From an uncultured Clostridium sp. (GTDB taxonomy: Bacteria > Bacillota > Clostridia > Clostridiales > Clostridiaceae): DNA of 64,000 bases. A program made the position numbers and the translations under genes. The stretch covers positions 23,260 through 87,259 of the forward strand of contig CAKVEW010000013.1 of assembly GCA_934746015.1 (NCBI GenBank). Reading direction: 5' to 3'. The notes under the pieces are model-generated. The model was not told where the DNA came from. It worked only from the letters and a program-made list of their open reading frames with translations, and did no database searches. Each line of letters starts with the position of its first letter. The stretch's first letter is position 1. Shown here in pieces: positions 32,063 through 39,436 of this stretch.

Positions 32063-32971
32063 TTATTTATCCTCCTTAATATTGAACTTTCTACTGATAC
32101 TTTCTTTAACTACCTTTTCATATACTTCTGGAAACTCTGATTTAAGTTTTTTACTATCAACTCTATTTGATAAAATGTTTTTCCAACTTAAACTATATCC
32201 AGGAGCATATGCATACTCTGCTTTCCCTATTTCAAATTTAATTTGATTCTCTAATTCTTTCACTTGTACTTCAAAATTCTTTAGTTGCTCTTTCATTTCT
32301 AAATAAGATTTAATTTTCTCTTTATATTCAAATCCTAATTCTACCGATTTATCTGATTCTGATTCTTTATATTTTTCTTTAAGATACTTTTCTGCTGCAC
32401 TAGAACCATCTAAAGCTGGTGGAGTTTTATCTTGGACCAACTTCCAAAAGTTTTTCTCTGATTCAATAATCATTTGAATTAATTCTTCATCTCTTTGGAT
32501 TTCTTTCCATATAAACTTTTGGCCACCAATTAATACTGCAATATATCCTACTTCGGCTCCTGTAACAAATAAGTAATGTTGTACTTGAAGTAAATAACTT
32601 GCTGGTACTTCATCTTCTTGCCACTCATTAGTTAAATATTGATTAGCAGTCTTACATTCAAGAATTGCATTTTCTCCTACAACTCTTCTATCTATGTTGG
32701 CTACCATAAATGGATAATCCCTATGTTTATAATGCTTTCTATCTCTTCTAACTTTCTTGCTAGTTCTCTTCTCAAATTCTTTAGCAACTATTTCTTCTAG
32801 CTGGTCACCCCAGTATGCACTCTCAAACTGCTCTTTGACTTCCTCAATAGGTTCTGTTTTCTCTAGATATACTTCAAATGGTGTCTTATATTTATTAACT
32901 CCAAGTATTGCTCCTACATCACTTCCACCAATTCCACATTGTCTTTCTTTAAGCCACTCAAGTTTATCCAT
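32063..32971 (-). CDS. yqaJ: YqaJ-type viral recombinase (exonuclease)
   Basis: 302 aa. IGGSDVGAILGVNKYKTPFEVYLEKT at the N-terminus, then YPFMVANIDRRVVGENAILECKTAN with the D/E-x-K nuclease triad and SYLLQVQHYLFVTGA. This is the YqaJ/lambda exonuclease fold. It should resect double-strand ends for RecT. The start codon directly follows the upstream stop. Confidence 0.93.
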   Translation of the reverse strand: MDKLEWLKERQCGIGGSDVGAILGVNKYKTPFEVYLEKTEPIEEVKEQFESAYWGDQLEEIVAKEFEKRTSKKVRRDRKHYKHRDYPFMVANIDRRVVGENAILECKTANQYLTNEWQEDEVPASYLLQVQHYLFVTGAEVGYIAVLIGGQKFIWKEIQRDEELIQMIIESEKNFWKLVQDKTPPALDGSSAAEKYLKEKYKESESDKSVELGFEYKEKIKSYLEMKEQLKNFEVQVKELENQIKFEIGKAEYAYAPGYSLSWKNILSNRVDSKKLKSEFPEVYEKVVKESISRKFNIKEDK

Positions 32972-33139
32972 CTACTTGTCCTCCTTAAAACTAACTATTA
33001 ATCTATCATCCTCAGTACAGTAACTAATTTTCTCTATATAATAATCTCTGTCATTTTCATCATAAATCTTGAATCCATTATCATTAAGTGTATTTATAAT
33101 GCTCATTAATAAATTAATTAATATTTCTAATACTCTCAT
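32972..33139 (-). CDS. 55-aa early protein
   Basis: Starts MRVLEILINLLMSIINTLNDNG after AGGAGGATAT. Hydrophobic amphipathic helix then a charged beta-like end (RDYYIEKISYCTEDDRLIVSF). Its TAG is followed by the YqaJ ATG, so both are coupled. No family recognised. Confidence 0.6.
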   Translation of the reverse strand: MRVLEILINLLMSIINTLNDNGFKIYDENDRDYYIEKISYCTEDDRLIVSFKEDK

Positions 33140-33147
33140 ATATCCTC

Positions 33148-33423
33148 CTAAATCAAATCCTTAAATATTTCACCAGTTTCTTCTATATAAACTTGGTCAT
33201 TGTCTATATCTGTTCCTGGTGGTATAATGTCATTGAATGTTTTGTTGTGCTCTTTCCCTTGTTTGGTCACTGGGGATTGAGCTTTTTTATATTGCTCTGC
33301 TAAAAGTCTTGTAACTGCATTAACATTTAATTGCTTGGTCATGTCTTCTTTTACTTTCTCAATTTCTCTTGCAAGTTCTAAAGCCTTATCTTTTTCAAAT
33401 ATTTCTTGCATAAGCTTACCCAA
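33148..33423 (-). CDS. 91-aa early protein
   Basis: TTG start with GAGGAGG seven bases upstream. Amphipathic helix EKDKALELAREIEKVKEDMTKQLNVNAVTRLLAEQYKKAQ then a disordered acidic end (PPGTDIDNDQVYIEETGEIF). Likely interacts with a replication protein; unknown. Next gene 8 bp downstream. Confidence 0.55.
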   Translation of the reverse strand: MGKLMQEIFEKDKALELAREIEKVKEDMTKQLNVNAVTRLLAEQYKKAQSPVTKQGKEHNKTFNDIIPPGTDIDNDQVYIEETGEIFKDLI

Positions 33424-33459
33424 TTTCTTTTCCTCCTCTCTAGCCTTATGCCATTGCTA

Positions 33460-33663
33460 TTAATAAGTAATGACTTGTTCATCTTCACACCTACTTAAAG
33501 TTATTTTTAATATTTCACATATATTTATAAACTCTTTAGAGCTTGTCCTTTTGTTAAAAGCAACTCTATTTGCTTTTATATCATTTGTTACATCATTCAT
33601 AAAAGCTAAAAATTCTCCATCTGATAAACTTTTTTTAAGTTCTGTTAAATATTTAAATAACAT
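33460..33663 (-). CDS. 67-aa early protein
   Basis: Helical (MLFKYLTELKKSLSDGEFLAFMNDVTNDIKANRVAF, then SSKEFINICEILKITLSRCEDEQVI). AAGGAGTAAGAAC site. Lies at the start of the early recombination block, divergent from the membrane moron at 33734. Unknown. Confidence 0.5.
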   Translation of the reverse strand: MLFKYLTELKKSLSDGEFLAFMNDVTNDIKANRVAFNKRTSSKEFINICEILKITLSRCEDEQVITY

Positions 33664-33733
33664 AGTTCTTACTCCTTTTTCTGATATATTCCCCTAAAAT
33701 ATGTTAGAATTATAGTTGAAAGGGGAATTTTAT

Positions 33734-34318
33734 ATGATTAATTTTATTAAAAATAATATTTTTTCTGTTTTTTCAATCCTAATATCAATATCATCTTTAT
33801 CTATAACCCTGTTTAACCTTTATCTAAATAGGAAACACCTTGATGTTGTAATTGAAGATTCGCTAGATAAAATAGATAACATTTATACAAACTATTTTGA
33901 ATATCAAAATCAAGATCCGAGCCTTAATTTTGGAAATGGTAAAGTATGTTTTATAAAAATTGTTAATCCTTCACCCAAAGACATTGCATTTTTTGATTTA
34001 AGAGTTGTGGACTTAGATAGTATGAAATCACTTTTCTTTCTATCTAGTGCGGTATTAGAACTAACAAATCTAACTAATGAAAAAATCTTTTATGGTAGTG
34101 ATAACATTATGGCTAAAGTCAATATTCCATATTCTACTTATGGTATTTTTAAATCAAATAGTTTCACTAGATTAGATATTCCTTTTTATCCTTCTGAAAC
34201 TACAACTAAAGTTTTAGTTTCTTTTAAAGTAGCTATATCTTCTATAAAATCTAATAAAGAAGCTGGTTACAGGAGAAAGTTTAGGTATTATAAAAAAACT
34301 TTTATTATTTCTCCTTAG
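33734..34318 (+). CDS. Membrane-anchored moron on the plus strand
   Basis: 194 aa from ATG with AAAGGGG eight bases upstream; a TTG at 33716 would overlap this site. One N-terminal transmembrane helix (IFSVFSILISISSLSITLFNLYL), then an extracytoplasmic or cytoplasmic beta-rich domain (VCFIKIVNPSPKDIAFFDLRVVDLD, DIPFYPSETTTKVLVSFKVAIS). Transcribed against the early operon, so probably expressed in the lysogen from a promoter near 33690-33712. Superinfection exclusion is plausible; not shown. Confidence 0.6.
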   Translation: MINFIKNNIFSVFSILISISSLSITLFNLYLNRKHLDVVIEDSLDKIDNIYTNYFEYQNQDPSLNFGNGKVCFIKIVNPSPKDIAFFDLRVVDLDSMKSLFFLSSAVLELTNLTNEKIFYGSDNIMAKVNIPYSTYGIFKSNSFTRLDIPFYPSETTTKVLVSFKVAISSIKSNKEAGYRRKFRYYKKTFIISP

Positions 34319-34385
34319 TCACTATTAAACCTATGATACTAGCTATCAAAGCTATTAGACTTATTAATAATGCAATTAACTCCAT
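34305..34385 (-). CDS. 26-aa membrane peptide
   Basis: Starts MELIALLISLIALIASIIGLI after GGAGGGAATAA. A single hydrophobic helix with a KEK tail. Its 3' end overlaps the 3' end of the plus-strand moron by 14 bp. Unknown role. Confidence 0.5.
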   Translation of the reverse strand: MELIALLISLIALIASIIGLIVTKEK

Positions 34386-34402
34386 TTATTCCCTCCTAAC
34401 TA

Positions 34403-34654
34403 TTAAACTGGAATAAGATTTATATTAGACTGCTTTTGTTGTTTTCTTAACTCATTAAGAAAAACTTTTGTAATTTTCTTAGAATCAATTTTTAATGTTA
34501 CATACTGCTCTTGAACTGGTACTTCTGGAGCAGTTAATTCCTTAATTGCACACTCTAAGGCTTCTGTATCATCTTCTCTAACCTCATAACTCTCATAGTG
34601 TAATGAACAATCCCTTAGTTCTTTTAATCTTGCTATTGCTTCTTCTCTTTTCAT
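34403..34654 (-). CDS. 83-aa early protein
   Basis: Starts MKREEAIARLKELRDCSLHYES; helical N-terminus with a C-terminal beta strand and helix (EQYVTLKIDSKKITKVFLNELRKQQ). GAGGAAATATAA site, 0 bp after the next upstream gene. Unknown. Confidence 0.55.
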   Translation of the reverse strand: MKREEAIARLKELRDCSLHYESYEVREDDTEALECAIKELTAPEVPVQEQYVTLKIDSKKITKVFLNELRKQQKQSNINLIPV

Positions 34655-34921
34655 TTATATTTCCTCCACTTCTTTTAATAATTCCTCAAAAATAACTACT
34701 ATAGGATTATTTTCACTAAATCTATATACAGCATTCATATTTTTATCATAAAGCCATAAAACTCCACTTTTTAATTCAAATGTAATACTTGCTCCAGAAG
34801 GTAATACCATCCCTTCTTCTACTATTTCTCCTTCTTTATTTTTCAACCATATATCTTTGTTTTCTGTTATGGTATTAACAATTTTCCAAAATAGCTTTTT
34901 AGTTTCAAATTTATCTGGCAT
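34655..34921 (-). CDS. 88-aa early protein
   Basis: Starts MPDKFETKKLFWKIVNTITENKD; beta-rich middle (GMVLPSGASITFELKSGVLWLYDKNMNAVYRF). GGAGGTAATTTAAT site. Follows the antirepressor. Unknown. Confidence 0.55.
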   Translation of the reverse strand: MPDKFETKKLFWKIVNTITENKDIWLKNKEGEIVEEGMVLPSGASITFELKSGVLWLYDKNMNAVYRFSENNPIVVIFEELLKEVEEI

Positions 34922-34934
34922 ATTAAATTACCTC

Positions 34935-35743
34935 CTAAATCCCATATTTAACTGCTAATCTACCAACTATATTTATATAGCCATTAATTAGCTTCTTATC
35001 TTCTGCTATAACATCTAAGTAATTAACTTTATCTATCTTAGATTTACTACAACCTTCTAAGGCCATATTCTTTTTCTTATTAAGTAATCTTCTGTTAATA
35101 TCTACTCCATAAGTTTTATTTAATAGAGAGTAAGCTTCATCCCTAATAGGTTTTATGTGTTCAAATCCACCTAGCTTATTAGCTATCTTATTAATTAGTG
35201 TTGCAGTATCTTTTCTCCATTGATTAGTCTCTAATGTTACTGCTTCTCTAATGCCTTTAATTTCTTCCTTTACTTCCTTAGCTTCTTCTTCGACTTCTTT
35301 TATTTTTGCATTTAATCTCTTCTGCTCTATCTCATTATTAGCTATAGCCTTAAACATTTGATTAAACATTTGGAGCTCTGGAGATAATTCAGAAGTATTA
35401 AGAGCTTGTCCTTTATTAGGATTAAAATAGCTTTCTTCTAAACTTTCATAAACTTCCCACGCTTCATCTGTATCTAATATTTTTGCGTGTCTTGCTGCTC
35501 CTCTATCTGTCCATAAAATAAGTTTTGGTGCAAATTTTAAAGGTTCCCCAATCTCATTGGGTAGCTATTTTTGAAATCTTTTAATTCTTGTCCCTTTAAT
35601 TCTATGAAGTGTTTTCCTTCTTTAAATCTACTTTGATTATTACTAAAGTTCATTTGTATATTCTTTTCCTCCGTTCCAAATTCTTCGGCTAAAACCTTAG
35701 TTGTCATTATTCTTTGGTTTTTGTATTCTATTGGTATTAACAT
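34935..35743 (-). pseudogene. ORF6N-ORF6C antirepressor split by a frameshift
   Basis: The first part (35743-35537) has an ORF6N start LIPIEYKNQRIMTTKVLAEEFG, then GKHFIELKGQELKDFKNSYP, and stops at TAA. In the -1 frame the remainder continues without a stop: EPLKFAPKLILWTDRGAARHAKILD, EAWEVYESLEESYF and an ORF6C end (QWRKDTATLINKIANKLGG, RLLNKKKNMALEGCSKSKI). The shift falls in a run of four G (35546-35549 on plus is CCCC), where five would keep frame. So it is a one-base deletion, a sequencing error, or frameshifting. A downstream ATG at 35369 could give the ORF6C part alone. Confidence 0.8.
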
Positions 35744-35755
35744 AGCTTGTCCTCC

Positions 35756-35980
35756 TTAATTTTTGTTCTGTAAAGTTTCTAAAGGCATTATATTGTCTAA
35801 ATCCGTAAAGTCATTTCCACTTGCACTTGATATGAACCTATCCAACTCTATGTTAGTGATTTTCATACTTCCCAACTTTAAAGCTTCTATATGACCTTTT
35901 CTTATTAAGTCATATACATAATTAACATTAACCTTCAATTTTTCTGCTACCTCTTTTACTGTTAATAAATATAACTCCAA
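35756..35980 (-). CDS. Excisionase-family helix-turn-helix protein
   Basis: 74 aa, TTG start with AAGGGGG 8 bases upstream. LLTVKEVAEKLKVNVNYVYDLIRKGHIEALKLGSMKITNIELDRFISSASG is an excisionase/MerR-type HTH. Located right of the switch, next to Cro. It may be a recombination directionality factor or a regulator; a paralogue is at 1890-2246. Confidence 0.75.
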   Translation of the reverse strand: MELYLLTVKEVAEKLKVNVNYVYDLIRKGHIEALKLGSMKITNIELDRFISSASGNDFTDLDNIMPLETLQNKN

Positions 35981-36004
35981 CTTAATTACCCCCTTGTATT
36001 TCCG

Positions 36005-36214
36005 TCATTTTTTGAATATATTTAAATCTATCATTAGTTCTTCTGAAAGAGATAGTAATTTAGGAACACTAGGAAGATATCTTCCACATTCAATATCAGA
36101 TAAATAATTCCTTGATATTTCTACTTTAGAAGATAATTCTTGTTGTGTTAGCCCACTCTTTTCTCTTGCTTTTTTAACTTCTCTACCAATCTCTTTTGCT
36201 ATTTCTGTTACCAT
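36005..36214 (-). CDS. Cro-like XRE regulator
   Basis: 69 aa, single XRE HTH (REVKKAREKSGLTQQELSSKVEISRNYLSDIECGRYLPSVPKL). The recognition helix region ISRNYLSDIE is close to ISRSYLADIE of the divergent repressor, so both should bind the same operators. It opens the early minus-strand operon, with AAGGAGGTGACAAG before ATG. Confidence 0.85.
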   Translation of the reverse strand: MVTEIAKEIGREVKKAREKSGLTQQELSSKVEISRNYLSDIECGRYLPSVPKLLSLSEELMIDLNIFKK

Positions 36215-36236
36215 CTTGTCACCTCCTTATGTACTT

Positions 36237-36265
36237 ATTGTATTGTATATCCGTCATTTGTACAA
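36237..36265 (-). promoter_or_regulatory. Early (Cro-side) promoter
   Basis: Minus strand TTGTAC (36265-36260), 17-base spacer, TACAAT (36242-36237). An operator copy (36245-36257) lies in the spacer. Confidence 0.65.
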
Positions 36266-36369
36266 GCCCTATATTCGTGTATTTCCGACTATTTTATACT
36301 AAATTAGAGGATTATAATTATATTTCTTCCTCTCGCTAATATATGCTTGTATTTCCGTCATTTTATGTA

Positions 36370-36398
36370 TTGCATTTCCGACCTTTACAATATATAAT
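36370..36398 (+). promoter_or_regulatory. Repressor promoter
   Basis: TTGCAT (36370-36375), 17-base spacer, TATAAT (36393-36398). An operator lies over the -35/spacer (36372-36382) and a symmetric one just downstream (36408-36422), which predicts autoregulation. Confidence 0.75.
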
Positions 36399-36435
36399 GA
36401 AAATATAGTCGGTATTACCGACTTAGGAGGTTGTT

Positions 36436-36858
36436 ATGAGTATTGGTGAAAAAATTAAAAATTTTCGTAAGAATAATAAACTTACCCAAATAGAATTAGC
36501 AAAAAAATCTAATATTTCTCGTTCCTATCTTGCAGATATAGAAAATGATAGATATAACCCAAGTCTTGACACATTAAAAGCAATCGCTAATAGTTTAAAT
36601 GTTAATCTGAGTGATATTGTATCTGAAGAAAGTAATTCTGACACTGAATTAAACCAAAGAGATAAAAAATCTATAACAAATGATTTAAAAGAATTAATGG
36701 ATGATTTTAGATCTGGCACAGATGGAACAGCGTACTACAATGGTCAAGAATTAGATGAAAATGATTTAGATTTGATAGAATCTGCTATGAAAATTGCATT
36801 AGAACAAATTAAGGTTAAGAACAAAGAGAAATACACACCAAAGAAATATAAAAAGTAG
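36436..36858 (+). CDS. CI-like phage repressor
   Basis: 140 aa. XRE HTH at about 5-58 (IKNFRKNNKLTQIELAKKSNISRSYLADIENDRYNPSLDTLK). The C-terminal part (about 75-140) is a short charged dimerisation-like region, not a S24 peptidase, so inactivation probably uses the adjacent ImmA-like protease (as in ICEBs1/phi105-type systems). AGGAGG before ATG. Confidence 0.85.
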   Translation: MSIGEKIKNFRKNNKLTQIELAKKSNISRSYLADIENDRYNPSLDTLKAIANSLNVNLSDIVSEESNSDTELNQRDKKSITNDLKELMDDFRSGTDGTAYYNGQELDENDLDLIESAMKIALEQIKVKNKEKYTPKKYKK

Positions 36859-36869
36859 GTGAGTTTTAA

Positions 36870-37316
36870 TTGAATGAATATGTTAAAAGGGTAGTGAAGA
36901 ATTTGAAAAGAAAATATAAAACAAGTTGTCCCTATGAGTTATCTGAACTATTAGATATAACTTTAATAATTGAACCACTGGGAAAACCGTTGGGTATGTA
37001 TAAATTTCTAAATAAAAATAAAGTTATATGGTTAAATTCTTCAATGGATGAGAATGAAAGAAGATATGTATTAGCTCACGAAATTGGTCACGCCATGCTT
37101 CATACAAAATCTTCTTGCTTTTTCTCCAATGTTAAAAGCATTAATATTTCAAAGAAAGAATATGAAGCAAATATTTTTGCAGCTGAACTATTATTAGATT
37201 TAAGTAAGAACGATATTTCTTATATTGATGGGTATTCAATTTATCAATTAGCTTCTTGCTATAAGGTACCTATCGAACTAGTAAAGCTTAAGTATAAGCT
37301 AATAAGTGAGTCTTAA
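36870..37316 (+). CDS. immA: ImmA/IrrE-like metallopeptidase
   Basis: 148 aa. LAHEIGHAMLH carries the HEIGH zinc motif (H70-H74), followed by EANIFAAELLL. ImmA-type proteases cleave XRE repressors after DNA damage in Gram-positive elements. TTG start; 11 bp after the repressor stop. Supports protease-driven induction. Confidence 0.85.
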   Translation: MNEYVKRVVKNLKRKYKTSCPYELSELLDITLIIEPLGKPLGMYKFLNKNKVIWLNSSMDENERRYVLAHEIGHAMLHTKSSCFFSNVKSINISKKEYEANIFAAELLLDLSKNDISYIDGYSIYQLASCYKVPIELVKLKYKLISES

Positions 37317-37365
37317 ATATATTTTTTAACTTTAAAAGAACATACATTCTTAAGGAGGTGTTTTT

Positions 37366-38514
37366 ATGAATGGTAGTGTTAGAAAAAAAGGTAAAAGCTG
37401 GTATTACAGATACTATGAATATAAAGATGGTGTACGAAAGCAAATTGAAAGAGTTGGTGGAAAAACTAAGTCCGAAGCTTTAAGAAAGTTGAATGAAGAA
37501 ATTAATAGACTATACAATGGATTATCTAGACCTGAAGAAACGTATTTATCTGACTATCTTACTGATTGGTTAGAGGATTATATTAAAGATGAAAAATCTG
37601 ATAATACTTATTACAAATATAAGTGTGCTATAGAAACTAAAATTAATAAATCAATTGGAAATATAAAATTATGTGATTTAAAGCCCATTCACATTGAAAA
37701 ATACATTAAATTTTTAAAAGGGGTTGGCTTAAATAAAACATCAATCCAATTTAATTATGGAGTTTTAAATAGTGCTCTTAATAAAGCTTTAAAATTACAA
37801 ATGATTATTAATAATCCTTGCAAATATGTAGATACCCCAAAGAGAGAAAAATATAAGGCTAATATTTTAACACTAGATGAATATAAACTTCTATATAACT
37901 CATTAGATGAATCTATATATGAGGATTACATTATGAAACTTGCATTAGATACTGCATTAGAGCTTGGTGTAAGGCGTGGTGAAATGTGTGGAATATGTAT
38001 AGAGGCAATTGATTTTACTTTAAATAAAATCATAATAGATAAAGCATTTATAAGAATTGAAAATGAATATGTTATATCTGGGCTTAAAACAGAAGGATCT
38101 TATAGAGAACTTCCCATTAGTGATGGATTAGCAGAAAAGTATAAAAAACATATAAAACTTCAACAAAAAAACAAACTTAAATATGGTCCATTTTATAAAA
38201 AAAATATTTTTAATAATACGGAATATAACTTAATATTCACATGGGAAAATGGTAAAGCGATAACTCCAAGTAACTTTTTGCAAAGATTAAAAAGATTATG
38301 TAAAAAGCATGGAATAGAAAAAAATATTCGTTGGCATGATTTAAGACATACAAATGCTACATTACTCTTAGAAGGTGGAGTTGATATGAAAACTCTTCAA
38401 GAAAGATTAGGACATAGCCTAATGCAAACAACATCAGACACTTATTCTCATGTTACCGAAAAGATGAATAGAAAAGCTACTGATGTAATATCAAATTTAA
38501 TTCAAATAAAATAA
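37366..38514 (+). CDS. int: Tyrosine integrase
   Basis: 382 aa. N-terminal arm-type binding domain (starts MNGSVRKKGKSWYYRYYEYK), core-binding SAM-like domain (about 60-150) and catalytic domain with Arg in LGVRRGE (about R203), HDLRH (H324, R327), LGH (H350) and the nucleophile Y360 in SDTYSHV. Recombines attP with the 3' end of rnpB. Adjacent attR is 60 bp downstream. AAGGAGGTG site. Confidence 0.95.
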   Translation: MNGSVRKKGKSWYYRYYEYKDGVRKQIERVGGKTKSEALRKLNEEINRLYNGLSRPEETYLSDYLTDWLEDYIKDEKSDNTYYKYKCAIETKINKSIGNIKLCDLKPIHIEKYIKFLKGVGLNKTSIQFNYGVLNSALNKALKLQMIINNPCKYVDTPKREKYKANILTLDEYKLLYNSLDESIYEDYIMKLALDTALELGVRRGEMCGICIEAIDFTLNKIIIDKAFIRIENEYVISGLKTEGSYRELPISDGLAEKYKKHIKLQQKNKLKYGPFYKKNIFNNTEYNLIFTWENGKAITPSNFLQRLKRLCKKHGIEKNIRWHDLRHTNATLLLEGGVDMKTLQERLGHSLMQTTSDTYSHVTEKMNRKATDVISNLIQIK

Positions 38515-38574
38515 CAAGGGAAAATTAAGGGAAGATTTCAACCTCTACACCCATTAACCCTTGCTATCACTATT

Positions 38575-38603
38575 ACGAGATAAGCCATAAGCGGAGTTCT
38601 GTA
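38575..38603. repeat. attR: right attachment site, also the present 3' end of rnpB
   Basis: Direct repeat of 978-1006 with one mismatch (T at 38581). It now forms the end of the functional rnpB and was brought in by the phage. Confidence 0.85.
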
Positions 38604-38947
38604 TTAAGCAATCATCTATCTAGGCTTATTGTTACCAATAAGCTCAAGCGGTACACCCGGAAACGGAGCGGGCAACTCCTAAATGTTTCCCTATTCGACC
38701 TTGCTCCAAGTGGGGTTTACATAGCCATCATGTCACCATGATGCTGGTGAGCTCTTACCTCACCTTTCCACCCTTGCCTTAAGTTACATTCCAAATCTGA
38801 GATTTGGAGTGTAACTTAAGGCGGTATCTCTCTGTTGCACTTTCCTTCAAGTCGCCTTGACTGGACGTTATCCAGCACCCTGCCCTATGGAGCTCCGACT
38901 TTCCTCTCCTAGATCTAAGTCTAGCAGCGATTGCATGTCTTACTCGC
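38575..38947 (-). ncRNA. rnpB: RNase P RNA (bacterial class A)
   Basis: About 373 nt. Conserved blocks are visible on the minus strand: GAGGAAAGTCGGAGCTCC, CTGGATAACGTCCAG, GAAAGTGCAACAGAGAGAT, AAGGGTGGAAAGGTGAGG and AACCCCACTTGGAGCAAGG. P1 pairs GCGAG-TAAG at the 5' end with CTTATCTCGT at the 3' end (one bulge). The P12 helix is long and perfect. Cleaves tRNA 5' leaders. The 3' end is phage-derived, and no terminator follows it (see findings). Confidence 0.97.
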
Positions 38948-38954
38948 AAAACTT

Positions 38955-38983
38955 ATATTAACATAACTTTATAAATAATACAA
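38955..38983 (-). promoter_or_regulatory. rnpB promoter
   Basis: TTGTAT (38983-38978), 17-base spacer, TAATAT (38960-38955) on the minus strand, 8 bases before the RNA 5' end. Confidence 0.7.
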
Positions 38984-39000
38984 ATGAATTTTTTTACAGT

Positions 39001-39252
39001 TTAAACAAATTGAAGTATCAAAACTAGCATAAGTAAAATAATCCAAGTATAAAATCCTATTCCAGAAAGTAAAAGAGTAACTATTAATAGTATAAATATA
39101 ACTAATCTTGCAGCAGGATTAATGCAATTTTTAAAAAATATTGGACCTCCTGAACTAATATTTTTTCCTATACCATCAAATATATCCTTAATCCCATCTT
39201 GGAACACTTTTGCCCAAGATCCCTTCTTTTTTTTATAATAAGATTTACTCAT
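39001..39252 (-). CDS. Small membrane protein
   Basis: 83 aa: basic N-terminus with SYYKKKKGSW, amphipathic part, and two close hydrophobic spans at the C-terminus (LVIFILLIVTLLLSGIGFYTWIILLMLVLIL). Between rnpB and nif3-like gene. Function unknown; clostridial chromosomal. Confidence 0.65.
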   Translation of the reverse strand: MSKSYYKKKKGSWAKVFQDGIKDIFDGIGKNISSGGPIFFKNCINPAARLVIFILLIVTLLLSGIGFYTWIILLMLVLILQFV

Positions 39253-39363
39253 AATACATCTCCTAAATTGTTATCCTGTTATTATTCTATGTGTTATGGT
39301 TATAAATAGTTATAATTTAATTTAAATTAATACAGTTTCATATATAAATTTCTAAAAAAATGG

Positions 39364-39410
39364 AAAAAGATATGGAATTAGTGCTTATATTATACTACTT
39401 ATTCCATATC
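39364..39410 (-). terminator. Terminator of the trmK-nif3 operon
   Basis: Arms GATATGGAAT and ATTCCATATC, loop of about 22, then TTTTTCCATTTTTTT on the minus strand. Confidence 0.75.
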
Positions 39411-39436
39411 TATCCTACTATATTTATCTTGTTTTA

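Larger units (their letters stand above)
35996..36422. promoter_or_regulatory. Lysis-lysogeny operators
   Basis: A shared motif GTATTTCCG(T/A)C(AT) appears at 35996-36008, 36245-36257, 36279-36289, 36349-36361 and, as GCATTTCCGAC, at 36372-36382. A symmetric site GTCGGTATTACCGAC is at 36408-36422. The half-site T-CCGAC is common to all. Sites overlap both promoters. Confidence 0.75.
978..38603. mobile_element. Complete siphovirus-type prophage integrated in rnpB
   Basis: About 37.6 kb between 29-bp direct repeats. It carries integrase, repressor/Cro switch, recombination and replication genes, SSB, terminase, portal, capsid, tail tube, tape measure, tail protein, holin and endolysin. All morphogenesis genes run on the minus strand in the usual order. 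The tape measure and tail tube imply a long non-contractile tail. The head and tail genes look intact. The one clear defect is the frameshifted ORF6N/ORF6C antirepressor. Inducibility cannot be judged from sequence. Confidence 0.9.
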
